Positions 11,264-22,347 of a stretch of 22,347 bases of DNA are shown here, one piece after another. The DNA lies in NCBI GenBank assembly GCA_964035545.1, contig CAXIUT010000295.1, positions 1-22,347 of the forward strand, written 5' to 3'. Under the pieces are notes generated by a model. The model was not told the DNA's origin. It saw nothing but the letters and a program-made list of their open reading frames with translations, and ran no database searches. The DNA is from Bugula neritina (lineage: Eukaryota > Bryozoa > Gymnolaemata > Cheilostomatida > Bugulidae). The first letter of the stretch is position 1. Every line of letters begins with the position of its first letter. The position numbers and the translations under genes were made by a program.

Positions 11264-12961
11264 TCATCCAAAATTATAAAACTACAACTAAAGAATACAA
11301 TAATTAGCCAAATTTATCCTACAACTACTACTATCTATCCGATACTGTCTATTCGGTATTAACTGAGCCCACATATACTCATCTTCTTTCTCAGGTTTCA
11401 AAAACCACTTTCCCTAAGAATAGATCAAATACCCATGACAAATAATATCACTTTACTATGAATGTTTATACACCTACAGTATCTGACCCTCTCCAATCGG
11501 ATACCTTATCTCGTTTCTTTAGTTATTCACCACCCAATAGTAAAATTTGATCGAACTATGGGTATTCAATTCGATGTAAATAGCATTCATTGTCTAGTTA
11601 GATACAGCCAATTCCTACATAGTCATCTAATCTGGAATTTTAGTATCAGTAATGTAATTTCTATACATTGGATTTTCTTTGAATATCTCATTTTATTTTA
11701 GTATCATGTCGTTGATATCCCTCCCTTTTGCTGTTATTTACTGTTTAACAGAAATAGTATAAAGAAGGTGCTAAAATTAATAAACCCCTTTAGATTTAAT
11801 TTCACATCTATTTGACGATTTTTCTCTCAAATAAGTACTATTTCGACTATTACAATCCAAAATAGTATAATACGGCTTATCTGCAATATACTCAAATATT
11901 TTAATCATAAGTTAATTCGATATTTTTCTCCATTTCGATGACCTTCTTGTTTTTTATATCAATATTTTCATAATAAACATAAACTTCTCTTTTTATACTT
12001 TAGGAGCATGGTATTAAATGATAGTATGCTACCTACTAATCATTTAATGTTATATTTTAATAGAATTCTAAATTCTTCCCCAGTGCTATCTTCCAATCAC
12101 CAAATCATTCAAATATACAGATTTATCGTAGCATTGATTATAAAAATATTCAACCTATTCTTTTTCAATCAAGTAAAATACTTTATCATCTTCTTTTGAT
12201 TATGTTTTTTTCTTTTACATATTTATTTTAGTCCCTTCTCTTACTTCGATAATCGACAAAGTTTAATCCAAAATAAAACATCGATGTAAAAGTCTTTCCA
12301 TATCATATCTCTAAAATATACGAATATATTTTTATGATCCTGAATATTTGAATTCCTTTTTATATTGCTATCCTGTTAATTCGTTTCTTCTTACATTCAT
12401 ATTTGTCGTGATTATTCTCAATATTATTATAAATTTTGGAATTGTTTCTATTATTATCAGCTACTCTTTAAATTAAGTTATGGTTATTTATATTGAAATA
12501 TCTTTGAAAAAAATATCATCTTTGAATTTTTTGTCAAAAAAGTATCCATCGATTTAGGAACTCTGAGGTATTTTTTTCAATAGATCTTTATTTATGCTTT
12601 TTATTTTTTGAGTTGTTTATTGAATTTAACTTATTGATCTTTTCAATTTTGAAAATCAATTATGATCCTCTGACTACTTTTGTTTCTATTTTTACCTGAA
12701 ACTTTCCCTAATAAATGTACTTCCCTCATATAAACTTCTGTAATCTTATAAAGTAAAATACTTCTCGACATTGATGCTACGATCAATAATACTATTGAGC
12801 TAGTGGTGACTGGCTATGTAATAATTCAACTACTTTAATTAAAAAATCCTCTAACTCAATCTTCTGATGAAGATAGTAGACTATCGTACAAAATAGATCT
12901 TTTATTTCTCCTATCTTGACCATTTAGACTTTTTTGACTTATATAAAAATATAATTAACAT
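11264..12961 (-). CDS. FHA-domain protein, one in-frame TGA near the N-terminus
   Basis: A 566-codon frame from ATG 12961 to TGA 11266-11264, broken by a single in-frame TGA at 12658-12656. The part after that TGA (463 codons) is the secure part; the next ATG in frame is at 12400. The centre holds an FHA phosphothreonine-binding domain: LVIGR-E-H...IKIEHEMISREHTIIEYHAP (IGR and SREH are the ligand-contact motifs), then YYTILDCNSRNSTYL in place of the usual D..S.NGT strand, with a ~50-residue insertion between. A second, weaker FHA-like module is at the C-terminus (IRYPIGEGQILEV, ICHGYLIYSEGKWFLK). FHA proteins bind phosphothreonine on kinase substrates. Neighbours are close (37 and 45 bp). 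Other frames and short introns can be drawn in the first 550 bases, so the N-terminus is unresolved. Confidence 0.65.
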
Positions 12962-12998
12962 ATAAAAATCAGATAATTGAATAAATTAAATATATATA

Positions 12999-14893
12999 TC
13001 ATAACAATTTTCCAGATTTTTATTAAATATCTTTTATCTCCATTTTCTAATTCATTTCAATAATTTCATTAATTTTCTCCAACCTTGCCTCCAAAATAGT
13101 ATAATATCTCGGATGATGGTGCAAATTCAAATCAAATGCCTCCCACTTCTCATTACTAATTGCACTTTATAACAACCAAAGTAGTCTTCTTATCTTCTTA
13201 TCGAACTTCTTCAATTATTGAGTCATTGCTATCACAGTCAACTCTTTCTTTAGTTTTGTTGAATATTTTATTTTCCTATTCTTCAATTCTATATTAAACA
13301 TTACATACCTTTCTCAGTGCTTCTTGGACACTATTCCAAATATAAAAACTACTCATCTCCTTACTTTTCTTTTTGCTATTTAATCATCTCTATTTTCTTC
13401 AACACAAAATATTCTTTCAATATACTGATTAAAGTATTGTGAATAGCATGCATAAAGAGAAGTACATAAGAAAATTAATAAATGATAGCAATTAGAGCAG
13501 ACCTTTTCTATTTCATGGCAAAAGTAATTTAAGCCAATGAATCTCCAACCATCATGGAAGCCAAAGTAGTAACTGCCCTGCTTAAAGAACTATAGAAAAT
13601 AACTTTAGGAAAAAGACACATTCCAAGAAAAGTATAACCCAAAAAGATAAGAATAAATGAAACCAAAAATTAAAGAACTCTCAAGATAGACATTTTCAAT
13701 AATTAGTACATTAATATCAATTTTTTATAAGATTTAAGAAGACTAAATATAGTCATCCATGACAACAGACAACCAATTCCAACGATTATTTAATGCTATC
13801 GACCAAACAGAAGATAAAAATTACCAATTATTTGAAAAATATTTGAAATTACACTAAATATTATCTAAAATTAAATTACAGTAAAGTAATCTTGCCATTT
13901 TATATTGTTTATTGTCAAATGTCTAACCTAGATATTACTTTAAACATTACTATATATATACTTCATTTCTTCTTTAGTCAGTTCTCCATCTTCACTACTC
14001 TCTAACTTATCAGCAGATTTGCTTGAAGAACCATTTTTTTTATTAGTTTCAAGCATAGTATACAGCTATTTCAAAACTCTTCTGATATATTTAGCATTAA
14101 AGTAGAAGTTTAACAAAGCTAGGAGAATAATAATCAGATAAAAAGCCCTCAGAATAATCAGAAAGTTAGCTTGAGGTCTTTAAATTTATATATTACTGAC
14201 CAAAGCATTACTTATTTAAAAAGAATAGTTCACTTCCACTTGATTACCTTCATCATATCGATAAATCACTTTATGAATATATCTCTAATAAAGACCATCA
14301 TTCTCTATTTACAAATTATCTACAACTATTGAAAAAAAATGAATATCCAATAAAAATTACTGCAATGAAGATATATTACTCGAATTAAAAGGTTCTACAA
14401 TACCCATCTAAGGATCTATCGGGTAGATAGTTTGATTTTTTGTTGATTCTATCTTAGGATGATATTGAATCTGAAGAGATATGTCTGCTTTAGTAAAATT
14501 CATGTTCACTATTGTCTCTAAATCGGATTGAGATATCTTTTTAAACACAAAATTTATATGATTCTGCAACTACTATAAATTTTGAATATAAAGAAGAAAA
14601 GTATTGCCCTCAAATAAATCGGAATATAAGTCATCGTCTGCGTAAAAGTTCAAAAAAGTCCGAAGTAAATTACTATGAAGATAAACCTGAGAACGAACAA
14701 TCAAAATAACCTCAAAAGAAGTAAGAATGATCAACAAAATACTTACTAATGATCGCTTAGGAAAGTTATTTATCTTTGAACCTTTCTTTTTTAATTCCTA
14801 CTTTTCTTTTTTTTAAACAACAGATCGATTTGCCTGTTTCTATTGATGGTGTTTATATTATAGGCCTTACTAACTAAGCAAGCTATCCATCAT
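12999..14893 (-). CDS. Mucolipin (TRPML)-like cation channel
   Basis: 624 residues after removing a 20-nt intron (13308-13289). A basic cytosolic N-terminus is followed by TM1 (RSLVSILLIILTSFEVILIV), a ~230-residue lumenal loop, then five clustered TM helices around LIILRAFYLIIILLALL, FSVISNIFQIIGNFYLLFG, IIVGIGCLLSWMTIFSLL, LVSFILIFLGYTFLGMCLF and ALIAIIYEFSYVLLFMHAI. Between the last two lies a pore loop, LSRAVTTLASMMVGD. This layout (long TM1-TM2 lumenal loop, LGY..G before the pore, then a GD filter) is that of mucolipin/polycystin TRP channels, which conduct Ca2+ and other cations, mucolipins in endolysosomal membranes. The filter is VGDS rather than the usual NGDD. A charged cytosolic tail of ~130 residues follows. 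Without the intron the frame would stop at 13283. The second ATG (14890) is an equally possible start. Confidence 0.82.
13289..13308 (-). other. 20-nt intron
   Basis: GTATGTAATGTTTAATATAG. It joins the channel's STEK to a further ~95-residue Lys/Glu-rich tail with an aromatic patch (WEAFDLNLHHHPRYYTILE). Retention gives TGA at 13285-13283. Confidence 0.85.
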
Positions 14894-14989
14894 GACTTAT
14901 TTATATTTAATTGGTAAAATAAATATAGATAGATTATTTAGCTACATTGATATTTTTAAGAATAAGTCATAAACTATTTGATGAGCTAA

Positions 14990-15378
14990 TCAATATGTGT
15001 TTTTAAAGTTAACTTGGTAGTCTGATGGAGGAAATCTTTCGTAGTCGTTTTAAATATCAGGTCTCATATGAACTGTGATTTCACATATTTTGGTCATTTG
15101 AGTTTACCAAGTGACTTTGATCCATAAACCATTTTCATCCTTTCTATGGACATAAAGAATCTGTTCAAGTCCATCTTTAGCTGCTTCCGGTCTTTCACTA
15201 TAAATTAATTTAGTCCTCAAAACAGCTTATTGCACAATCCATTCTTAAGACTCATTCTCAATTTCATCGATATCATAGAAGTAATAGTCAGCACCTAATT
15301 TAGAATCTATTTACTGTTCGCCATTCCAACCAACATCAGTAGAACCACTATCGTTCCCAAATTTGAGATCTTAATCAT
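14990..15378 (-). CDS. Secreted cystatin-like paralogue lacking the QVVAG motif
   Basis: 122 residues after removal of a 20-nt intron (15314-15295) placed just after the signal peptide (MIKISNLGTIVVLLMLVGMANS). The mature part contains WIKVTWETQMTKICEITVHM, which aligns with LFKIVWETDCEKNVEITVHL of the neighbouring cystatin-like protein, including the WET and EITVH blocks. The inhibitory motifs are not conserved: no QxVxG loop is seen (GLEQILYVHRK at that place) and the PW hairpin is replaced by RPD. It was probably derived from a tandem duplication of the gene upstream and has diverged, so it may not inhibit papain-type proteases. It lies 123 bp downstream of its paralogue and 96 bp before the channel gene, all on the same strand. 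Confidence 0.72.
15295..15314 (-). other. 20-nt intron
   Basis: GTAAATAGATTCTAAATTAG joins the signal peptide exon (GMANS) to ADYYFYDIDEIE. Retained, the frame stops after about 30 further codons. Confidence 0.85.
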
Positions 15379-15501
15379 TTTTAAATAATAAATAATAAAG
15401 AAAAATTGTTGATGTGACGATAATGTTATCAGAAACACCATCTTTAAGGTCATTTTTTCTTAATTTTATTGAAAAATATTTAAATAATGAATGAGATCAG
15501 A

Positions 15502-15909
15502 TCAAGGTAGAACCTTAATAGCGCTAACAACAGGTGGATATTTTTGTCCTTCTGGCATCCATGGCATAAGGTGAACTGTTATTTCCACATTCTTTTCACA
15601 ATCTGTCTCCCAAACAATCTTGAAAAGTAAACCAGCAACAACTTGTTTGGTTATGCTCAAAATTTTAATCAAAGTGCACTTAGAACATTCTGTATCTTCA
15701 CTACATACCACTTTTGATCTCTCTAATGCCTCAGTAATTGTTTTTTATTCCTCACTATCTCCAATGTTTTCTATATCAACTTTCTCAGGAGCGCCAACTT
15801 TCTTAGATGCAGTACTTTTAGCTCCATTATTGTTGATTTAGATATCATCTTGAGCTATAGAGACGGCTAAAAGTGCTAGAATAACAATGAGAATGCTTAA
15901 CTTCTTCAT
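15502..15909 (-). CDS. Secreted cystatin-like cysteine protease inhibitor
   Basis: 135 residues, single exon. A strong signal peptide (MKKLSILIVILALLAVSIA) is followed by an acidic spacer and a compact domain with the cystatin landmarks: QVVAG in SITKQVVAGLLFKIVWE (first inhibitory hairpin) and MPWMPEG (the PW of the second hairpin). Two cysteine pairs (CSEDTECSKC) precede it. Cystatins block papain-type cathepsins; in a ciliate this one would act in the secretory pathway, food vacuoles or outside the cell. The start is the only ATG giving the signal peptide, 57 bp after the MAP kinase stop. The domain is shorter than animal type-2 cystatins, but the motif order is right. Confidence 0.8.
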
Positions 15910-15966
15910 ATTTTAAATAATATTTATAAGCTACAAACGAATGGTAATAATTGACTGTGGAGTTAA

Positions 15967-17255
<1,289 letters not shown>

Positions 17256-17695
17256 GACAACAAAATAATTATAAGATAGTACTGTCGATAAATGCATTAA
17301 ATTGAAAATCAAAAATGTCTCTAAAAAAAATGCTTTAAGCTTGTAATAATCTCAATATTCAAGCAATACTTTGATTTATGATGAATATAAAATATCATTG
17401 CTCGTAAAATATTTTATTTTCACTCGAAACAAACAAAATAGTTGAAATATCGATTTGAAGAGCTGAGAAATTCTTATTTCGTAAATATATAAATGAAGTA
17501 TCAAGCCTATTCATGCCAAAATTTGAATATGAAGATTCTCAAAAAAAAATTATTGGTATAGAAATCTTTCAAGTGATTCAATAACTACTAAGACAAATGA
17601 TAGTCATTTCGAATATAATAGTCATTAATATTAATTGTATGGGATTCAATGAATATTAAAAATATTATCATCATTATATAGAATATTCGATAACA
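17256..17695. other. AT-rich region upstream of the MAPK gene
   Basis: 440 bases between the MAPK start and the interstitial telomere array. It is AT-rich with several A and T runs. No frame or RNA gene is supported. It looks like ordinary 5' flank plus subtelomeric spacer. Confidence 0.5.
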
Positions 17696-17782
17696 GGGGT
17701 TGGGGTTGGGGTTGGGGTTGGGGTTGGGGTTGGGGTTGGGGTTGGGGTTGGGGTTGGGGTTGGGGTTGGGGTTGGGGTTGGG
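17696..17782. repeat. Interstitial telomere array, G4T2 on the plus strand
   Basis: 87 nt of perfect GGGGTT units (about 14.5), in the orientation of a right-hand chromosome end and as long as the two terminal arrays (89 and 92 nt). It is bounded by ...GATAACA on the left and GGGAATCTAATTGAG on the right. The absence of decay and the telomere-like length suggest it was made by telomerase and is not an old duplication. Confidence 0.97.
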
Positions 17783-17824
17783 AATCTAATTGAGAGAATA
17801 ATAAAGCTCAAAGATGATACAGGT

Positions 17825-20800
17825 ATGCTTCTGACATAAAAGTATAGTATAGAAATGATACTTGCCAATATGGAAAAACATCAAATTCAAATAGTATAAT
17901 TATTTTCAAAATATTTAAAAGATGGATTCAATCTTCTTTAATTCATCAGGTTCTTCCTTAATATCATTCCTCATCAACAAATAGAAAATCTTTATCTAAC
18001 AATGGGACTCATAGACCTTTTCAGATAAATCACACAATAAACTCATCAATAGAAAATTGTTCTCAAAAATATAACAGACTTTATGTGTTAAGTAAACCTC
18101 TTCTTATTTAGAAAATTTTAAACAACGATAGAAACTTCAATAAAATCGAAGCTAAATATATATCTTCTTATAATTTTTTCAAACCAACAGAATAAACTAA
18201 ACTTTACCTTCAATTTCCTCCTACAATCATAGGTTAAACTGATTAGAAAATATATAAATTATGCCAAAAAAGCATCAAAACAGATAGTAGCAAACATTCA
18301 AGAGCAATAGTTAAGTAAAAATTAAATTATTTTTAGAAGTTAGTTTTGTTATGAACTCAAAAAGATATTTATCCTCGATTCTTTATCTGATTCCATCTCT
18401 GTGTATGATTAAAATTGTACACTAAGTCAAAAAATAAGTCCAAGCTTATCAAAACTCAAAAAAGAAGTCATTATTTTATCTTTTGCGTTTAGCAAAAGAC
18501 AATATAGAATAGGAGCTGTTCTTAAAGACTTTTCTATTAAATTTTGGGATCATTTCAATAATTTCTAGTATGAAAAATCAATATCAACAACTTCTCTTGG
18601 TCAAAGTCTTCAAACTAATATATATTTTCTATAATATTTCAACAACTGGATTACTACAGATCGAACCGGTATTATTCATTTTTGGAACATTCTATAAGAA
18701 AAACCTGATAGAAGTATGAAATGCAAATATGATGCTGTAATTAATGGAGTTTGTTAAATAACTTCACATAATCTGTTAGTTGTAGTTCAATAGTGTAAAA
18801 GAAGTAGTAAATTATTAGTAAATAATCAATAAAAACCATAAAAAAATGCTACCTAAGCCACAGTTGTTATCTACAATTATTCTAATTGGCAAATCGTTAC
18901 ATAAATTGATCTACAAGGACTTAGAATTCCTCATACTCTTCTTTATTCAGAAACCTATCAAGTTCTTTTCATGAGTGGACTTTAAAAAAAGATTAAAGCC
19001 TATCATATTCATCCTACTTATATGGATGCCAGTTAAAAGGATAATTAATTGGACATTAAAACCTTATCACCTGTTTTACTTTAATAAGTGGCACTCCAAT
19101 GATAGCATCAGCTGATGATAAAGGAAAAGTTAAACTATGGGATTTCAGAAGTTTTATTTGCCTTCAAACTATTGACTTTAGTGATAAATCTGTCATAACG
19201 AACCTACTAGATATGATTGATATTGGTAAAATAGGAGTTTTCGGGTCAAGAGTCAACTACATATAGTTTTAAGATAAATATCCTATAATTAAGAAGAGAA
19301 AATAAGAGGAATATCTGAAAATAGATTCAATAGATTTCGATATAAAAGAAATGTAGATATTTATTTTTGCTAATAAAAGTTTAAGAGTGTTAGATTTATT
19401 TAAAGGTCAAGTTAAAAAAATGTTTAAATTCAATAATAAATCAATATAAAATGATTATACTATTTTCAGATACTTTTCTTGCAATAAAAAAATTATTTTA
19501 GGAAACTCTAAAGGATAAATATCAATTTGTAATTCAATAAGTGGCTAATTTTAATCAATTTTGAAATAAAGTCATGAAGGTGCAGTCACATTTATATAAT
19601 ATGATGAATTCAATAAACTATATCTCACTGTAGGAGATGATTCTAAAATTTTAATACATAAATCTTCAGATGGTTCAGTAGTCAGATAACTGAAAAATAA
19701 CTTTCATAATAATGAAATTAATATTATTTAACTTAGTATATATCATAATTTTATAATTATGGGAAGCTTTGCCAGTTCTAGTATATTTTTTTGGAATTAC
19801 TAATATGGAAAACTTATCGGATAGATTAAACTTAAATAATAAACTCCAATTAATATTCATATCATTAATGGCTATGGTATAGTTGTTATCAGTACCAATC
19901 AAGGAAACTTATATTTTTTCAAGACTACTCTAATATCTTCATAATTAAATATAGAAATTGTTGATAAAGTTAAATTAGATAGCAATATTGTCAATATTTA
20001 TACTGATATCAAGCTGCATGGACAAGGAAAAAAGACCTACTGCTAAGAATGCACTCTTTTAATATATTTTTAAAAAGGAAAAACTCTTTCATATAACATC
20101 ACATAATTTTTCAAAGGACAACCATTCAAACTAAATTGCAGATAAAAAACAAGCTACAATCCCTACAGATAGTGCAGATAAAATTTTATCTCAGAACTAC
20201 AAAAACAAAAACATTCTATTTTTACTTTTCCATCATAAACATTCGATCAAATCAAAATATTCTAAAATCCAAACACTTTTAACAATGAATTTGATACAGT
20301 CAACTTCAGTAAACTACTAAAATTAGAGTCAACATACCATCTTATCGTAGGAAATGATAAAAGAATTAAAATATATTCTTCAGAATAATTATTATGCGAT
20401 CTTAATATTAACGTAATTCTTATAATACTTAGTATTGTCTTCCATATCAATGGAATATTAAACCTACTTTGAAAACTATGATGAAATAAAAAATATTCTA
20501 TGGAATTAAAGTCTTAGAAACAATCTCTAAAAAATATTAACATGATATCTCGATTGGATAAGCGAAAAACCTATAAATAAAATAACTATTCACCTTTATT
20601 TAAAAACCTTAAAGTTAAAAAACTATTAATCGTCTTAAAATGATAACTTAACCTGAAGAAATACTTAAAATTAATTTTAATAAATAGAAATAGAAATAAA
20701 AATAAAAAGAAAAAAAGATTATTTTGTTACAAAATTAATATAGTAAGAAAGATCTTCACTATGATCTGGTTAAAAGATTCAATTTTACATAAATAGCAGG

Positions 20801-21390
20801 ACCAACTCTCAAAGAACTTGATAATATCAAAAAAATAGATACTTTACAAAGATAATGGAAAGTAAAATAAGAAAGATAAGCTTATTAAAAATCATCTCTC
20901 ATTTCAAATATATTAGTATAAAGCAAAAAGAAATGAATAAAAATAATATATTCAAGTTCTTTTCGCAAAAGGTAAAAAAACAATAACATCAAAATAAAAT
21001 AAAACATAATCATAGAAAATATCTGCTCTTACTAAAAAATTAAACTCAATTCAAAACAAAAACATCGAGGAAAAGAAAGGACAAGTAACAACTTTTTGCA
21101 AAAGTGTATTTAATAGATTTCCTTATAAAGGTGATACATAACTGAGAATGAACGCCACATAAAAATCATTTTATCAATCGCAATCTCAATCAAAATTAAA
21201 ACAATCATTCTAACACTACTTCAAATAAAAATATGGATAATGCTAGTCAGTTAAAAACAGATCTACTAATAAATAACCTTAATATCGCTTTAGAGATGTT
21301 CTAACCCAAATGAATGGAAGAGTTAACAGTATGAAAAAGTATAGATATCGACAACAAAGTAGTCTAAAGTTAGAAAAAGTAGATATTTGA
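17825..21390 (+). CDS. EF-hand/WD40 protein, WDR49/CFAP337-like
   Basis: A long gene of about 1,150 residues. The N-terminus (LLEFIRFFLNIIPH, LTMGLIDLFREI) resembles the EF-hand-like region of the WDR49/CFAP337 group. It is followed by many WD40 units, e.g. IGAVLKDFSIKFWDHF, TDRTGIIHFWNI, GHENLITCFTLISGTP, IASADDKGKVKLWD, LTVGDDSKILIHKSSDG. Relatives sit on axonemes near radial spokes. The first frame runs from ATG 17825 (inner ATGs at 17855 and 17870) and is open back into the telomere array. Homology requires a one-base frame change at about 19033, where DAS must continue as LKGELIGHEN. A 20-nt intron lies at 20413-20432. The last ~150 residues (Lys/Glu/Ser-rich) need either a 19-nt intron at 20862-20880 or a one-base change near 20935. 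The stop is TGA 21388-21390, 56 bp before the next array. Confidence 0.75.
20413..20432 (+). other. 20-nt intron
   Basis: GTAATTCTTATAATACTTAG joins LLCDLNIN to YCLPYQWNIK, a block typical of WDR49-like proteins (short strand, then LP..W). Retention leads to TGA about 50 bases later. Confidence 0.85.
20862..20880 (+). other. Tentative 19-nt intron
   Basis: GTAAAATAAGAAAGATAAG would connect the WD40 frame to the C-terminal tail frame. It is purine-rich, unlike the confirmed introns, and the retained reading REWKVKEEREAYEKSS looks natural, so a one-base indel further on is an equal alternative. Confidence 0.3.
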
Positions 21391-21446
21391 TTAATTTTTA
21401 AAATTATATTATTTATTCATTTGTCTATATTTTAAAGTCAAGTATA

Positions 21447-21538
21447 GGGGTTGGGGTTGGGGTTGGGGTTGGGGTTGGGGTTGGTTGAGGTTGGGGTTGG
21501 GGTTGGGGTTGGGGGTTGGGGGGGTTGGGGGGGTTGGG
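21447..21538. repeat. Second interstitial telomere array, irregular G4T2
   Basis: 92 nt of GGGGTT units in right-end orientation. The first units are perfect, the middle contains GGTTGAGG, and the distal part has runs of five and seven Gs. Length again equals the terminal telomeres. The irregular units suggest ageing, polymerase slippage or sequencing error in G runs. Confidence 0.95.
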
Positions 21539-22036
21539 CTGCTATAATTCTGAAGAGTCTATTTGACTTATAGCAAACCTTGGATCTCTTAAAATTAACT
21601 TTATCTTTGATAAAAATATTTTATAGTTACCAATTGCCAAAATACCTTCATCGATTTGCCTGGGTTAAGTTTAATAACCTGAAGTAAAGCACCAATTATT
21701 CAATCCCAACACTTTATTTTAACTACCAAGAACTACATTTCCTCTTCCAAGAACTTTATTATTCTCTCCTCTGATAATATTTTCTTACTTCTTTTTCATT
21801 TCCTCAGCCGCTTGATGAAGTACTTGGGATGTTGTTTCAATAGATCGATACAGGGCATATTTATTGCAAAATTTCCAATTATATGTAGGAAGATATATTT
21901 TGACATAGTTGATGTAAAAATTAATAACATGTTGTGTATGTCTTCCAACCTTTGGAAGGTTTATTATCTGAATTTCTGACTTCACTTCTGCTAGTATGAA
22001 TAAGATTACCAACAGAATGATAAGTTTTTTGAACAT
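21539..22036 (-). CDS. Secreted beta-helix-like protein, 3'-truncated at the telomere array
   Basis: A signal peptide (MFKKLIILLVILFILAEVKS) is followed by ~60 residues with a helical QVLHQAAEEMKKK segment. Next come short G-x-N-x-V-x-G repeats (GENNKVLGRGNVVLGS-E-NKVLGLNNW), and then FTSGY and DEGILAIGNYKIFLSKI. Such NxVxG repeats form stacked beta-helical rungs in secreted proteins of hymenostome ciliates. In this repeat TAA (read Glu) and GAG fall in equivalent positions. The frame is still open when it meets the telomere repeats at 21538 after 166 codons, where it would encode Pro/Asn/Gln repeats, so its natural 3' end is missing. It is either a gene cut by chromosome breakage and telomere addition, or a product of misjoining. 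The upstream ~220 bp to the right telomere hold the promoter. Confidence 0.72.
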
Positions 22037-22255
22037 TGTCTTTCTTCTATATTTTATAAAGAAGGATTTTGAATAAACGATTTCTAATCACAAAAATAAT
22101 TAATAAAATTGAATGACAAATAATAATAATACCTTTTATTCTTTTTTGAGAGAAGAAGCCAAATTTAAAAAGTTGAAATAATGAATACTTGTATATATAA
22201 ATGACGGATAATTAAAATTTAATGCGCTATTTAATATAATTTGATATAAGTATTC

Positions 22256-22347
22256 GGGGTTGGGGTTGGGGTTGGGGTTGGGGTTGGGGTTGGGGTTGGG
22301 GTTGGGGTTGGGTTGGGGTTGGGGTTGGGGTTGGGGTTGGGGTTGGG
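22256..22347. repeat. Right telomere, G4T2 repeats
   Basis: 92 nt of GGGGTT units, with one GGG unit, running to the window end on the plus strand: the mirror of the left end. The unique sequence before it (22037-22255) is AT-rich and shows no gene besides the 5' flank of the minus-strand gene. Confidence 0.98.

Noticed and set aside
11462-12199. Plus-strand open frames at 11462-11701 and 12008-12199
   Set aside because: They lie opposite the FHA gene, whose motifs (IGRE, ISREH) are clear on the minus strand; the plus frames match nothing.
17674-17868. Minus-strand frame encoding a Thr-Pro repeat protein
   Set aside because: It is just the telomere C-strand translated; the flanks are not coding on that strand.
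17922-18234. Alternative start at 17922 with a 20-nt intron at the GTAAACC site
   Set aside because: It gives a tidy peptide, but the frame from 17825 needs no intron and shows LLEFIRFFLNIIPH and GLIDLF, matching the expected family.

Overview
This window looks like a complete ciliate macronuclear chromosome, or several joined pieces. It opens with an 89-nt C4A2 array and closes with a 92-nt G4T2 array, which is the expected telomere orientation at each end. Genes are AT-rich and closely packed, and their reading frames are full of TAA and TAG, with TGA as the only stop. In three kinase genes TAA or TAG sits at positions that are normally glutamate: the Glu of APE in two of them, the Glu of HRDxKPEN in one, and several ULK4-family positions. 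CAA/CAG still cover glutamine sites. This supports UAR = Glu, the nuclear code described for peritrich ciliates (Vorticella, Opisthonecta, Campanella relatives; NCBI table 30), rather than the Tetrahymena UAR = Gln code. All translations below use UAR = Glu and UGA = stop. Introns are about 20 nt, begin mostly GTA and end AG.

Layout: a small gene lies close to the left telomere (103-470, +). It is followed by an Aurora-type kinase (590-2206, +), a tRNA-like Pol III gene (2274-2344, -), a secreted Cys-rich protein (2747-3627, +) and a 94-aa protein with three exons (3709-4033, +). From 15969 down to 4099 runs a train of seven genes, all on the minus strand. In transcription order they are: a MAPK with a TAH activation loop plus, just downstream, two secreted cystatin-like proteins, a mucolipin-type TRP channel, an FHA-domain protein, a ULK4-like pseudokinase and a 1,235-aa orphan. 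The last four junctions are only 34-96 bp. The MAPK gene (17255-15967) is the first of the train.

At 17696-17782 lies an interstitial G4T2 array as long as a real telomere and in right-end orientation. After it comes an EF-hand/WD40 axonemal-type gene (WDR49/CFAP337-like, 17825-21390, +), then a second, slightly irregular G4T2 array (21447-21538). Next is a secreted beta-helix-like gene on the minus strand whose reading frame runs straight into that array, then about 220 bp of subtelomeric DNA and the right telomere. The window therefore reads as a 17.8-kb two-telomere chromosome followed by two further pieces that each end in a right-hand telomere, from either alternative chromosome processing or misjoining.

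Functionally the genes are those of a free-living ciliate: signalling kinases (Aurora, MAPK, ULK4), cilium-related proteins (ULK4, WDR49/CFAP337), an endolysosomal-type cation channel, and secreted protease-inhibitor and Cys-rich proteins. There is no sign of an operon-like pathway. Gene models were assembled by eye. Junctions described as tentative should be treated as such.
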